From Lateolabrax maculatus (taxonomy: Eukaryota; Chordata; Actinopteri; Acropomatiformes; Lateolabracidae): a stretch of 64,000 nucleotides of DNA. Each line of letters begins with the position of its first letter. Within the stretch, counting starts at the first letter, position 1. The position numbers and the translations under genes are program-made. The DNA is taken from positions 9,730,501 to 9,794,500 of the forward strand of contig CM062210.1 in assembly GCA_031216445.1 (NCBI GenBank), in the 5' to 3' direction. The notes under the pieces are model-generated. The model searched no databases. It saw nothing but the letters and a program-made list of their open reading frames with translations, and was not told the DNA's origin. Positions 11,642-25,100 of this stretch are shown here, piece by piece.

Positions 11642-14600
11642 TCATTTCTTGAAAAAGGCATTACGGGTGATGTTGTACAACAGGTGATAAGGCTTTCGTT
11701 TTGGGGGCTCGGCCAGTGAAAAGACCTGCTGCTGAGGCACGCTGGTTGGAATGGTGATGTGACGCTGGTGAAGTGGGTGAAGGTTTTGGTGGTGTGGTGG
11801 GGTAGAACCAGAGTAACCGATGGCTAAAAAGGTAAACAGGCAAAACAAAAAAGTCAAAATCATGAATGGAAATCAAAATGTTTGAGTGGCTAAATGTCAT
11901 GAAGCAAAATATTTTCTTACTTTTGTTCTTCCCCTGTTTGGCTCTTCTGGCATTAACAATGGCCTGTTTTCTTTGCTCTTCACTGATCTCCATTCCTGCC
12001 AAGAAACACACACAAACACACCTTCAGGTCAAAATATTTCCGACCACCACCTTCTTCAAACAATCTTTTTACCCCCTTCACCTTTTATTTGACATCTACC
12101 CACAGTAGCTGTTTTGTGTCATGAATGAAAGGAATTCAGCACGACTCACCCATCTCTTGGTCTTCCTTGACTCTGTATCTCTCCTTGGCAAAGGCCTGTA
12201 ACCACCTCTGCTTGTCCTGGGCCTTCCTGCAGCACAGCACACAAACAAACTCCAGAGTGGAGGCATTGCGCAGGCGTAGAGCATTCCTCAGGGACAGGCC
12301 CAGGTCTAGGTCCCGCCCGTCGGGTACGTCCACCACCTCGGTCTGGTCCATATCCAGCCGTCCACGGTAGTGGAGCAGGTCTCTGCGCAGGACGTCTTTT
12401 TTACAGAAGACTAACTGGTGGTCAAACAGGAAAAAGCTGCGCTGCTGCATTTTGCCTTGTCGGACGATTCGAGTCAGCTCACCAGAGTGGATCAGCTCTG
12501 AGCTGCGCTCCAGCACATTGGTTCCCTGCAACAACATGTTAACACAGATAGAGTCAAAAGATTGATACAGTATATACAATATTCTTTACATATGGTTGGC
12601 AAAACATATAGACTACTTTTAATTAATAACCAGAGTAAATATTGGAAGAATATTGATTAGTTATCATCACCTCCCAGTGTAGAATGGCCACCTGCCAGTG
12701 AGCGATGGTGTCGACACTCTCCAGCCGTCTCTTCCTCTCATTTATCAGACTGGCCACATTCTTCATAGCCTCATACGCTTTGCTCACTCCACTGTAGTCA
12801 CTGCATTAAATCAGCAAGGAACGATGAGCATAAGGTCCACTTTAGATGAAAATTAATTAATTAAATTAATTAGAGTAAGCTTCTGTCTCAATCATGGAAA
12901 AGTAAGTAATCAAATCACTAAGACCATGAATTCTTTCAATCATTGGGTCCCATAGTGACCAACAGTGTCAGTACTGACGGAGACAGTTTATGAACCATAT
13001 ATTCCAATATACCATTTTATATATGTGTTAGTGTGGTGTAGGCTGGAGTGCAGTGATGGTGCGTCCTTTGCTGCCTGCACCAGAGAGTTTAAATAGTGAT
13101 AAAAAGATGCTCAAACATGCAGGTAGCACAAGTAGTAAAAGAGTAGCAGAAATAGTGAGGTTATGAATTTCCAGAGGAGTACCTGTGGTCTTTGGGGGTG
13201 TACTTAAGCAATTCTCCCAACTGTAGGGGGTATTTACAGATCTTCTGGACCGGTGTGAGCAAGAAACCTGCAATGGAAATGTCGATCATCTGCTGAAGGA
13301 GCCGGCAGGCCTCAAAGAAATGCTTATATTTGCCCATCTTCATGAGGCGCTGCAGTTCAGCAGAGGCAGCTGGATGAGTATTACAGTAGTCTGAGTAGAT
13401 AGAGAAGCCTTCTCCCTTAGGAACAAAAGAGAAACATTCAATGAAAATGTAGCGCTTCTGAATCAGGTAAATAAATGAGCTAAATAGTGGTTAAGTGAGT
13501 TGGGGAAGGTTTTGTGTGTGGCCACTACCTGCAAGAGAAAACAAGAGCCTATTTCACTGAGATGTGGTTGGTCTTTGTTGTAATTTTTCTCCAGGCCTCT
13601 GAGAAACTGCCTCTGAAACCTATAGATGTCCTCTATATTGCTGAAGATGGTCGTCAACTGCAGCTCAGTGAACATGTCCGGGTGTTTACGGCACTGACGG
13701 ATGTAACCCTGAAAGTTACACAAAACCAGTCTGCTTAGTGCACTGACAGTATGAAATCAGTTCAAATACTGTCCAACAGGAGGTGCTGGACGGTTAAGTC
13801 ATTTCTGAAATACAAATGCAGCTTATTCTAAATATTTTATTACAAAAAGTTGACACTTATTAGAATGCAGAACTGCTTAAGAGATGTGAATCATGTCTAG
13901 ATTAAATAAATGACAAATATGACAGAAGCAGAAGCCCTAGACCTAAATGTTGAGGCCCGTACCTCACAGATGTCTTTAAGGTGCTTGATGTAGATGCGTT
14001 CTGTATTCATTATTTCTTGAACCACATTGGTTCTCATCTGCTCCTTGTGCTGAGCGCTGTGTATGTCCCTGGGAGTTGGATCTTCTGCTACACTCTCCAC
14101 ACTTTCTGCGCTCGAGTCCTCCTGGTTCACTCGCACCTGAAACACACACCCCCACACACACAATGAGACCTCCTGAGCACCATTCAAATCATAAATACAT
14201 ATTTCTGCTGAAAGCTGACTTCAAGTCAGGATTTCCAAAACATATTTAGCCCAATTATTTAGGTTTTCCAGTCTCCACGCTATCATGGCCTATTATGGCC
14301 TTGACACATGTTTGTGAGCTAATGAAATTGAATAAAATTTCCATCTCATAAGTGAAATGGACATAATTACAAGAGGGAGAACAATAACTACTTAAACTAC
14401 AAAAGACTTGGATCTACTCCACATCACTATGGTAACAATGTGTGCAAGTTTAACCAGCTCCTGTTCTGCAACATTGTTACAGCTACAAGCAATTACACAG
14501 CAGACGCTCATCTGCCAATCAAATAACCTCACCATGGTTACCACAACCTGCCTAATTAAGACTCAACTGCCAATCAGCTCTGGTCACCACAGAAACCAGT

Positions 14601-17600
14601 TGAACCTTTGAGGTTTGAACTCTTCCACACACTGTTAAGGTCTGGTGAAGTTTGTTTGGAGCGAAGACAGTTTGCAAGTCTTTTCTGGGCTGCTGGAGAG
14701 CAAACATGCGTCAGACACACAGGTCAGGAAGTCCACTTACCCTCACAAAGCTGGAGGGGAACCAGGCCTCCTTGTCAGCCCCCCTGCCCCACCACCAGTC
14801 CTTATGTGAGGCATCCAGGACACGGATAACATCTCCAGCTTTGAAGGCCAGCTCCTGCTCCTCCATGGTCACATGGTCCCAGAGAGCCTCAGCATATACC
14901 GTGTGGCCAGAGCTTATCCACTGAGTAGCACACACACACACACACAGATAAGATAAAGATACAATTACATGCAGGCTAAGTCCATGTCTAATATGTAAGA
15001 TTATGTCTAGACTTGTGGACACTGCAGTGGTTGTCTGTTCTGCTGAGCTGCAACCAAACATCTTGAAAACACACATACCAAAAACATTTTCACATGGCTG
15101 TTCATGAGGCATGCTTACAACCAGATAAATGTTGCGTCATAAATTTAAAACACATTCTGGGAGAAGATGTTGGTGAGTGTTGCAACGTGACAAGTTTCCC
15201 TTCTCAGCCTCACCTCATTGAGCACAGAGAGCTCCACCCCTGGCTGGAGGTAGGGCGTGACATCAGTGAGCTCATCAAAGCTACCCTCCTCCTCCTCACT
15301 CACGCTGTCATCAAATGTTGCCGAGCACTCAGACACACCATCTGCAACATATATACAGAGGTTAAACAACTGTACGGAGGAGATTTAAACAATCCAGAAA
15401 ACAAGTCACAGATGCAGGAACACCCACAACCAGCTCCACATCAAATTCTTTCCTCCAACACACTTTTTGACATTCCCAGTCTCAACTTTCCCACAGACTA
15501 AAATATGAGATCAAAAACAACCCCAGTTCTCACCGCTGAGCACTCTGTGGAGCTTACGCCGTCCCACACGGTCCAGTCCGATGGGGGTGCTCTGGGAGAG
15601 GGCTGAAGGGCGAAACCTGGCTGACACTGCTCTGTAGGGGGGCACCTGGTGGGAGGGGATGGGTGGCCGCGACAGGGGCTGCAGAGGACAAGAGGAAACA
15701 TGCTGGGATTTAGGATTTAACTCAATTTCACAGAGAAATAAAGCCTGCGACTTCTTGACAGATTCATAACCAAGAGCTTGATCAAGTATTTTGGACTTCT
15801 TGCTTTTTTTAAAAAAAGTATTTTTGGGGTATTTTAAGCCTTTAATACAGAAAGTAGAAAGAGTGAACAGAAAATTATGGAGAGAGATGCAACATAATGT
15901 ATCTGGTATGTACAGTTTAAATAGTCCACCATATTTTCATTTTTTTAAATTTATATTGAATTTAAACATTAAAAAGCAGGAATATATATAAACAAAAAAA
16001 CACTAACACATACTTTGTAAACATTTTGAGTTTACATTTTGTGTTTTACTTACTTAGAAGGACTGTTGTCCATATTCAGCAGCTGCTTTGCATCTTTCCC
16101 CATTCTCTCCATTTCACCCTTCACTTTTTATAACTGCAAGTGATCAGTCTATTTTTTTGCAGCAGGAAACACACATTGAGTTATAAAAGCTGAGTAATCA
16201 TCAGATTAAACTGATCTGCTCCCTTTAAATTATCTTGATATTTTACAGTGGAAATCTGTAAAACAAAAACGGTGAGCCTTATGTATAAACCACCACTCAC
16301 ATGGCTAGCAGTGGCAGGAAAAATATTGTTTTCCTACCTAACAATGTGGAGGATATACAGTATTTTTTCACACATCGGAAACAACAAGTGTGAGTTGAGT
16401 TTAAACATCCTTATAAACGCAAATTTCTAACCCTAACCCTCCACTGGTGACTAGATCAACCTGAAGCCAACCTTGATTCAACACTTGATTGATTCAAACC
16501 ATATTTCCCCAGTTTATATACAGTAGATGGGAATTCAACTAGCTGTTTCCCTTTTTTCACAAACTGTACGCTACTAGTAGGTTTAAACTGTAACTGTAAA
16601 GCCTTACAGAAGGAAGGCGTTCGTCTTTCTCCTCAGCATCAGGAGAGAACAGATCCACAACTCCTATCACAGAGATTGGCCGCTGCCTCATGCCGTGAAC
16701 GTCTCCATTCATGCTGCAGCTCTCAGGGCTTTCTCCATTCCCACATGCGTCATCACCACTGCAGTCTTTATGCAATGATGTTTTTGCTGTCCTTTCTTCA
16801 GCCTGGAGTTCTGACACTTCCTCAGGAATAGAGTGCTTCCTGGAAATGAGCTGCCCGTAGTCTGAGATGGGCCGAGGTCTCGGGCGCCCATTCCTTCGTC
16901 TGGGCTTGATTGAGGATATTTCTGTGGATGCTGTGGCTGCATCTGTGGGTGATGTGGGCGATGTGGGTGACTCCGAGAGGCATGTTGGAGAGATAGGAGA
17001 GCTGGGAGTGCTGCTGGTTGTTGGGAGAAAATCTTCTGGTCCTTGTTGATCTGATGTTGCCTTGGGATCAGAAGAAAAGGTTAAAAATTCAATAAGGACA
17101 ATGATGTTGACTTTCCTCTGTTCAGTAACGTGTTCAGAGATGTAGAACATAATGTCTGTTCAGAAGAACATTTGTTAATCAGAAACAGAGCAAAATGGTA
17201 CTGCTAGTCATAAAAGTTCCAACTAGAAGCACGTCTTGGTTGGATCTCAGGACAAAACCACAAAAATTAGTGTGAAGCTATTTCAATGAACTTTATCAGG
17301 ATTCTCGTGAGAAATGTTATTATCATGTGAAAGTATTCAAGTTCACACAATGATTGGCTCCACATATTGAACACAATAAACCATTATGCTTATCAAGTTC
17401 AAACAAAAACTGCAACAGAAATTGCACAAATATTCCACAATTAAATGTTATCATACTGTACATATGTCAGCAGGTCAAATATTGGCCAACGTTTACTCAT
17501 TTGGAAATTGCTGTTCCTAGTCTGTTAGTCAGCCAGGGATATCAAACCTCACCTCTTGGTTTTCTCGATCTGAGTCTGGTCCCCGGCATATACACTGGAA

Positions 17601-18167
17601 AGGCACACAGTGGACTAGCACCATTGTGAAACACACAGAAACACAGACTGGCCTGTGTCCCCAAGGCCAAGTCCCAAAATTCTTTTTGAGGCCAGTAAAA
17701 GTCACTTGATTTCTAAAGTAAACAAATCAGATTTTCCCCATTCAAATGCAAAATCCTAGTCTTAGACAAGAACACATTTCACTCTAACGGTGTGTTCATG
17801 GTCCTGTCTACCTGGTGGTGCTGCTAGCTGTCCCAGGCCCAGCGTCCATGGTACTGGACTTTGATCCACTACGTTTCAGCTGGACGGAAGGGGGAGACGT
17901 GAGGCGGGGGACGTACTCACTCATAGCTGCCTAGCCTCCCACAGCAACAGGACTATGGAGCTGTTTTGCGCAAGGGTCACTAATCATAAAGCATAATCAT
18001 TAACTCTGTCTTTTCCTTCAGTGTGGCTGGTAGCACAGAACAGCTGGCTTCAGCATGTGACTTTGCTAAATCAGAAGTCAGTAAATCAAAACACAACTGA
18101 AAGAAAAAGGACAGTGAAGAATTGTTATGCTTATGTCATTATTTATTTGACACCGAAGGGGACTCTG

Positions 18168-18236
<69 letters not shown>

Positions 18237-20388
18237 CTAGTTGTTGTTTTTTTTTGCATACAAGCTCAGTTCTGTCAAGTATCACACTGACAGGAGAACT
18301 TATCTCAGTGGGTTAAAATCATGCCAGATTCAAAGAACACTTCATAAAATCACTTCCAGGAACAGGAGGGTCAATGCCATTTAACTGTAGACTGGCATCC
18401 ATAAATGATCTTAATGCATCTAGATTATAAGGAAGACAATCAATCTTTCCTGTTTCTCAGTGCTTCCTTCCTCTTTGAAACTTTACAGGAAGCCTGCAAT
18501 CTAATGATTTCTAAATCCATGATAAAGGAGCTACCAATGTGTGATAGTGTGAAACATTTTGTAACCATGTTGTCTTTAGCTGCAGTACGTTTTATCCATC
18601 TGCAAGCAGTAATCAAACAGACCAGTTGCATAAAGATAACTCAGCTTGATGTCATCATTATTGTTTTATACACAGCCCGCATTGTGTCAGAATATTTGCA
18701 TCTCCTGCGCCAATAAGCATGGAGAAAACACAACACTTGCTGCTTTCAGCAACATTACTATATACATTATGTATATTATGCATGTATAATGACCCCTGTC
18801 ATCTTTATGAACATGGTTTTCCAAGTTACTCCCTTACCTCGTATGTTACCATTATGACCTCAGTCTGTTCTTGTTGTTGTAAAGGCTCTTTTTGGCTGAG
18901 TGGAGATGAATCACATTGTGCCACACTTGTTGTGGCTCCAGTCAGTGATTCATAATGAGCAGAGACACCAGGTGGAGCCTGCTCTGTTCTCTGTGGGAGC
19001 TCCACAGAAACCGGGCTGATAAGGACCTGGTGCTGCTCTGGGCTGACATCGTGTCCGGGCTGCGGATGGACCAGAGGGGTGTGTCCGACAGACATGACCC
19101 GGGCTCTGACGGGCGAGGGCCGGCGCTGTCGCTCGCTGGTTGTCAGGCAAGGCACGCGGCGGGAGTAGTCATCATGGAGGCGGGTCAGGGGCGACATGAG
19201 AGATGGAGAGGTGGGACTGGGGGAGGGACTCTGCCTTCGTCGGACAGTAAGGTCAGTCATGCTGCCTACTAGCTTTAACATCGGCCCCTTGGTCTTCACT
19301 GGGCTCTTCCTGCGGCCCCGGAGGTCCACTGAGGATGCGCTGGCTGTCCTCTGGATGTTTGGTGTCCCGTTTGACGTGTTTGGCGTCTCTGGGTCTTCCT
19401 GAGGCAAAGGAGGTCCTGGAGATGGGGCTTTGCGTCTGAAAGGTGCCTTAAATATATGTAGATTTTCTGCGCTTTTGCTCAGTCTGCTCAGCACCCTCAC
19501 ATTTGTGTTCTCATTTACATTCTCTGTTTGGTCATTCGTCTTGGATGTTTGATCTGGTTTCTGGCTGTCCGTAGCTTCATTTGTGCTTCTTCCTGCTTGT
19601 CTCCCATTCCCCATGTCAAGTAAAGAGATGCGTCCTGCTCCGTACGCTCTCCTGATACTCCTTGAGAGTCTTGAGTTGCGTGTGAGACCATCTCCTTCAA
19701 CATTTTCCTCATCTTCGTAGTCCTCAATATCTGTTCCACACAAGCTCATCACAGTCAAATTTTTGCTGGTAAAATTGCCATTAGACACACTGTATCCTTC
19801 TGCAAACTCAAAACGATTTTTTGCATCATCTGGATCAGGGTCAATGTTGGCCACGACTGTGTCATTAGCCATTTCCTGATTTGATGAAGGGACATGCTCT
19901 CCATCGTGGGTGATTACCCCTCTACTCTGTATACCCTGGAGCACAGAGGAGCGGAGCTTTTTGAAGGAGTCCACAACACCCAGTCCTGACCAGGGGCCGC
20001 TGTTGCTGTCGCTGGCACTACCACAGCTGCTGGTTGAGGTGGGACTGTGAGTGGTTGGACTGTGAGCAGGGACAGGGCCCTTCCTCGAGTTAGAAAAAAG
20101 CTTCATAATTCTTGAGTAAGGCTTTCCCTCAGGTTGACCGATAACGGGGTTGGACCAGGCGGAGGAGTTGATGCCATTCAATCTGTTTTCATCAGGACCT
20201 GCAGTCATCGGCTGTACTTGGCCGCCACACCCAGACAGCAGATATGGGACTGCACTTCTGTCAGCTTGACTGTGGAATGGGTAAATATCACTGAGGGGTC
20301 GACTTTGGATCAGCGGGGCAGCTCTAGAGTTGCGGAGGCATGGGAGAGAGTCCTCGCTTGTGGACAAGACCCTGTCCTTCTGTTCTGC
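11642..20388 (-). CDS. spata13: Spermatogenesis-associated 13 / Asef2 RhoGEF (5' end open)
   Basis: Coding exons: 20388-18838 (517 codons), 17060-16608, 15678-15534, 15341-15214, 14920-14741 (SH3), 14136-13963, 13708-13529, 13415-13183, 12800-12671, 12525-12150, 11995-11921, 11823-11642. All phases agree; they give 1268 aa plus stop, close to the long human isoform. The protein is a Dbl-family exchange factor for Rac1/Cdc42 that is relieved by APC binding and acts in cell migration. The long exon encodes a Ser/Pro-rich disordered region; the next holds RPISVIG and RPRPISDYG motifs. The SH3 exon reads YAEALWDHVT...DWWWG; the DH domain spans 14136-12671 (ERIYIKHLKDICE, LLTPVQKICKYPLQL); the PH domain is mainly 12525-12150 (RSFFLFDHQLVFCKKD). 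The C-terminus is PQQQVFSLAEP...FFKK. Asef1 (arhgef4) and collybistin (arhgef9) are close relatives, but the C-terminus and the neighbouring c1qtnf9 favour spata13. Exon 20388 enters in phase 0 without an ATG, so at least one upstream coding exon is missing. Confidence 0.88.
17553..17594 (-). other. spata13: candidate 42-nt microexon of spata13
   Basis: A 42-nt open stretch (14 codons, phase 0 at both ends) lies between a TTCCAG acceptor and a GTGAGG donor, between the long exon and the 17060-16608 exon. Including or skipping it keeps the frame, so it may be an optional exon. Nothing beyond splice sites and phase supports it. Confidence 0.3.
17812..17924 (-). other. spata13: candidate alternative first exon of spata13
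   Basis: An ATG at 17924 opens a 37-codon frame (MSEYVPRLTSPPSVQLKR...) that ends at a GTAGAC donor at 17811. The position, after the long exon and before the shared exons, is where a short-isoform start would lie. However, the donor phase (2) does not match the phase-0 entry of the 17060 exon, so the model is incomplete or wrong. Confidence 0.25.
18169..18235. repeat. (CA)n microsatellite
   Basis: About 33 uninterrupted CA units inside a spata13 intron. Confidence 0.95.
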
Positions 20389-20908
20389 CTGCAAAACAAA
20401 ACAGAGATTCATTTTAGAGATCTTTGCATTTAAAGATAATGGATGGTCCTATTTAAAGGTTTCTATGAAGAAATTACATTTGCTGTTAAGATAAAAGCAG
20501 ATCAGACAACTTCAGATAACGAGAGAGAATAGTACAAGTATTTGTCTTAAAAAATGTACTTCTTACAGTAATATTATTTCAGGGACAGCTGTGAAAATGA
20601 ATTGCTGAGAAGAACATTTGCATGAAAAGGACATACAGTGTTAAGGGGATGGCCTGAGAATAAACTATTGTGTGTTTACAGTACACAGTCCTCTGTGTAT
20701 GTGTGTAAGAGAAGACAAATAGAGAATAAAGGGAGAGACACAGATCAACTGAAACACAAATATCCTTCAGTGTGCACAGGGTCCAGAGGAGTAAGACATC
20801 GTTCACTAAGAACACTACATGCATTTGTCCTTGGTGCTGTATTTCAATGTCCAAGGAGAGCTGAGGCCCAGGTTGGGGTGGTGTTGTTCTAAGTTCAGCT
20901 GTATGTGT

Positions 20909-20944
<36 letters not shown>
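20909..20944. repeat. (GT)n microsatellite
   Basis: A GT run, interrupted at its start by acgtgtatgtg. Confidence 0.9.
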
Positions 20945-20946
<2 letters not shown>

Positions 20947-21823
20947 TTCAGGGCAGTGGCTAATGCAGCTGAGCCTTTGAAGTGAGGCTTTGTGAGCGTG
21001 ACTAAGCAATGAAACTTGCTAATCCATTGTGATTAATGTAATAAATTGCCCAGTTTTCTTCAGATTATGTAGATGATAAGGTGATGGTGAGGAGAAGGAG
21101 GGTTGTGTGGTCTTCATCATTGACATAGTTTAACTCTTTATCCTAATCCATCGCTGTTTCATTGATTCTATTCCTTCGATTCCTGCAAATAGGTATTTTT
21201 CACTTTTAGACTTGTCATAGTAGGAAAAGTACAGCACAACATTAACGTCCCAGTAAGTCATGACAGTGTGACAGAGAGACAGCAGAAACAACACAAAACA
21301 ATTCAACAGTTTTAACTTTGGTTCAAAAATCTACATAATGACACATCATGGTCACGCTATAGCTGGCAACTGACTTACACATTTAGCTAAATAACAATAA
21401 GATAACAAAAATGTAACCATGTAAAGACTACAGTTATAGAGACTACAGTATATTCACGACGATGACTATATAGTATATTGAATCACTATAAAATGTCATC
21501 ACCCCATATTTTTTTCCAATCCTACAAAGAAATCATGTCTCTAAAATAACATTTTTACATGCATTTTTTCCTTCACAATATCCCTGCACCATGAGAAGAG
21601 AGAATCCGGCCATTTTCCAGAGGCTTTTTCCAGAATAGTTCACTGAATGTGACCCGATAGTTCTGTCTCTGCCATACAGAGTAGGATATGTGGTTGTAAT
21701 ATTAATATTATGGTGAATACCAAACATCATGTCAGATTTTATAGATACAGCAAAAATACTTTTCGTTGATGAAGGTTTAATTACAGTTAAATAGAACAAT
21801 TTTACGTATTATCATTATATTCA

Positions 21824-22180
21824 TGGTAACCCTTTAATCCCCCCATTTATCATTTATAAGCAGAAAACAACACACTATAATGTAGTTGTGAGAAAATATA
21901 AGGACAAATGTGTTAAATTAATGTACAGTATTTTCAACAGTTATATCTTCTCCTATGAAGATATGTTTTATATAATTATAATTGTGTTATACTATATTTT
22001 CTTTCATTATCTGTTTATATACAAGCCTCCAGTTGTGAATGTTTCACAGGAGGAGCTAAAGTTGTTGACAACTTCATCATCAATAAACACTTAAAAAGCC
22101 ATTACAACTACATTACAGTGTTATAAACCATTAACTAACTGTTTATATACTACTTATAAATGATAAATGGGGTGTTACCA
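21824..22180. mobile_element. palindromic MITE with 6-bp target duplication
   Basis: The left end, tggtaaccctttaatcccc followed by ccatttatcatttataag (21824-21860), pairs with the right end cttataaatgataaatgggg plus tgttacca (22153-22180). A second inner pair (aacacactataatgtagttg near 21869; caactacattacagtgtt near 22107) extends the hairpin. The repeat tattca flanks both ends (21818-21823 and 22181-22186). There is no transposase frame, so the element is non-autonomous. Family not assigned. Confidence 0.75.
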
Positions 22181-25100
22181 TATTCACTTTACTGCTGATA
22201 GTTGTACATTCCTTGCAGGAACAAAAAGGTATTCAATTAAAAATGTTGGGATATTGTCAGTATCACTGCGTTCTAACACAAACTGAAAGCATTTTTTTTT
22301 TTTTTTTAGCTTTGAAGGCAGTGTTGCTTCCTCTGACTGCTATGTGCACATGCAGGGAGTTGCAGGGATCCTGGAACGTTCCCATACCTCCCATCCCCAT
22401 GCGTGTTCAGCAGCAGATGGGCTTTCTCAGTCAAACTCTCTGTGGAATCTGCTGTCACTTCAACCAGCCTGCTCCATCACACTGAACACTTATGTAAACA
22501 CAGAGCCACCGCTGCCAAGCACCGCTGCTGACAGACAGTAAACACCCCTTGTGAACAATGCGCTGCTTTCAAAGCTATGCTGAATTGTCTTCTTTCTTCA
22601 TCTACTTTCTCCCCCTCAGCCACTGAAGAATCACGTTGAGTAGCAACTGGAAAAATAAATACGGGATCAATAATTCCATCTATTTTTCAAGCAGAAAGAT
22701 AGGAGATAGGAAAGGAATTTCTACAACCCGAGTCGCTTGTTTTTGTTTTGAATACTCGCATCATGCTATCAGCCATTCTACCAACTGTGCTATCCTTCAA
22801 CACCTTTCTGCCCTCTCCCTACACTTGGCGCCAACTGTCACAGACCAGTTGGTGTCTACTAATGCTTGGCAGAGCTGTTAGTCAGAACCAAACTGCGCAG
22901 GTTTCGAGTATGGTATTTCACAAAAACACAACACAGACTTAAAACATCAACAACTTTTATGCAATATGCTTTATACACCAATTGCTCTACTGTATATTAG
23001 TTTCTGTGACTTTTAACTATGCCCTTTAAAACTGGTGATGGCTTTATGAGCCTTACTGTATCTTTAATCTAGACTGAATGCATCGATCTCGATGACAATG
23101 TTAGCTATGATGTGCAGGAAGGAAGGCATTTCCATCAGTAAACACACTTGTTTCACTGTTGAAGTGGTCGGTCTGTTGGCAATCCATGACTACCAATTTT
23201 ACAAAACAAATTCAATATCGACACCTGCAGTTTCCTTAACTATGAAAATATGCTTTTACCCTGAAAGATAAAATACAAAAAAAAGGTATTGTGCACTTTT
23301 TACTTAAGGTACAGTATCTTTATACTGTCCAGAATACATACACAGTACAGGAATATTTTGTATGGAAAGGCGTAATAATGCAATTCTGAAAAAATTTTCA
23401 TTTCATTCCATCATTTGGTTATTTTATCTCAAAGTTAAGATCAAAAGTTTACATTTTAGGCTCTAGCATACTTTTTTCCCTCAATATTTTCTGAAAATAA
23501 ACACTGTAAATAATATATATAAATGTATAAAAGCATTTTACTACAACAACATTAGACAAAATGTCTAAACCTATGCATACTGCAACATCCAGACAAATAT
23601 TACTTACGTATATGTTAATATCACGCTCTACTGTCTGTGAATGCAGATCACTTTTACCATGTTGAACTTTCCTATATCATCTTTGCTCTGTGTACCAGGA
23701 TCGCTGCTGCTCTCCGGCTTCCTCTTGCTAAACTGTGGATGGGAGTGGCACTCTGGGGCCCTGGTCCAGAGTTAATTAAGAGCTCAGGGAGGAGTCCCCC
23801 CCACACATGGCAGCCAGCTGGAGCCATCTTCAGATTAGAGTCCCAGAGACAAGGCTGAATGCTCACCCAGATACAGACACATAAACATGTATACAAGGGC
23901 TAAAAGAATGCACTCCAAAAACACACACACACAATTAGTTAGAGCATCCTTTCTCATAGTGCATGGCCCAAGTCCATGTGTATGTGTGTGCACGTGCACT
24001 CACACGCATGTGTGCATGCACAGAGAGGAAGGCATTTTAATCATTGACTCCCTTCCTGTTTGGCTAGAAAACCCAGGCAGTTATGTAAGGAGTCATAAAT
24101 GCATAGTGATAAATGACCTCCTACCAATAGATCACCTCTGCAGAGGTATGTCCTGCCTGAGGCTAGGATAAAACTCATTAGGCCAAAATGAACTGAGCAT
24201 TAAATTAAAAGACCACCAGATAGGGAAAATGAAGGGGAAAGTAAGCTTTTCTGTCATTTTCCATTCTCTGGCTTAACTCTGAGACAGACACAACCACCCT
24301 GGAGCAACACCACCATTCCTTTGTAAGCTGTCACTTTACGGGTTGTCTATTTGTCTCGATGAATTAAAGCTGTGAGGAAGCAGACTTCTAGGATGTCCTA
24401 AAGCAACACCACGTAGTGTTTCAAAGAACAGATTGGCCAATTAGCTAAATCAGTGTACGTAACTAGGGTTCTGTGTAACATAAGCTGAACATATGTTCAT
24501 TACTAGAGTAAAAGTTCACTGTATTTTGTCTTTCAAGTGAACGAGTTCATGTTTGTGGTTCTACAAGTATCTGGCAAGATTAAGAAACAGTTTACATATT
24601 ACGTATTTGAATCCATATTAAAATCTTTTTAGCCTGGATGCTTGTTGGCTGACCTTAAAGACTGTTTCCAAGCAAAGATCAAAAGTGTCAGCAACAAAAA
24701 ACCTGAAGGTATCTGCTGTGGGAGGGAACAGTATGAGGGAGTGTATATGTTTGTGTGTGTATAGGCTATTCTTCTGCCATACCAGTAATAATCTGATTAG
24801 TGGAGCTTTACCAGTCTGTGTTCAGGACTAGTTTCATCTACACATGATAGCCTAATCAGGGAGTCAACTAAGCTATTCCGCACTGACTGAGAATGACACC
24901 CAAAGCTTGTAAATAGCCCACCAGGACTTAACCGAAGGGGGCAACTTGGCCTGTGTGCACTATATATCTTAATTTGTCCATAAGAAATATGTCACCTCTT
25001 TTATGGCCACAGACAACATGTGCCATCTGGATCAGGTGAGCACACAATGCCACCAGTTCAGTTTCCTGGTTAAAGTCTCATATTTGGCCGTGACCTAGTT

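Noticed and set aside
19141..19175. aaggcacgcgg resembling the mature miR-124 sequence
   Set aside because: It matches only 11 bases, lies inside a spata13 coding exon and no hairpin partner is visible. No full miR-124 was found in the window.
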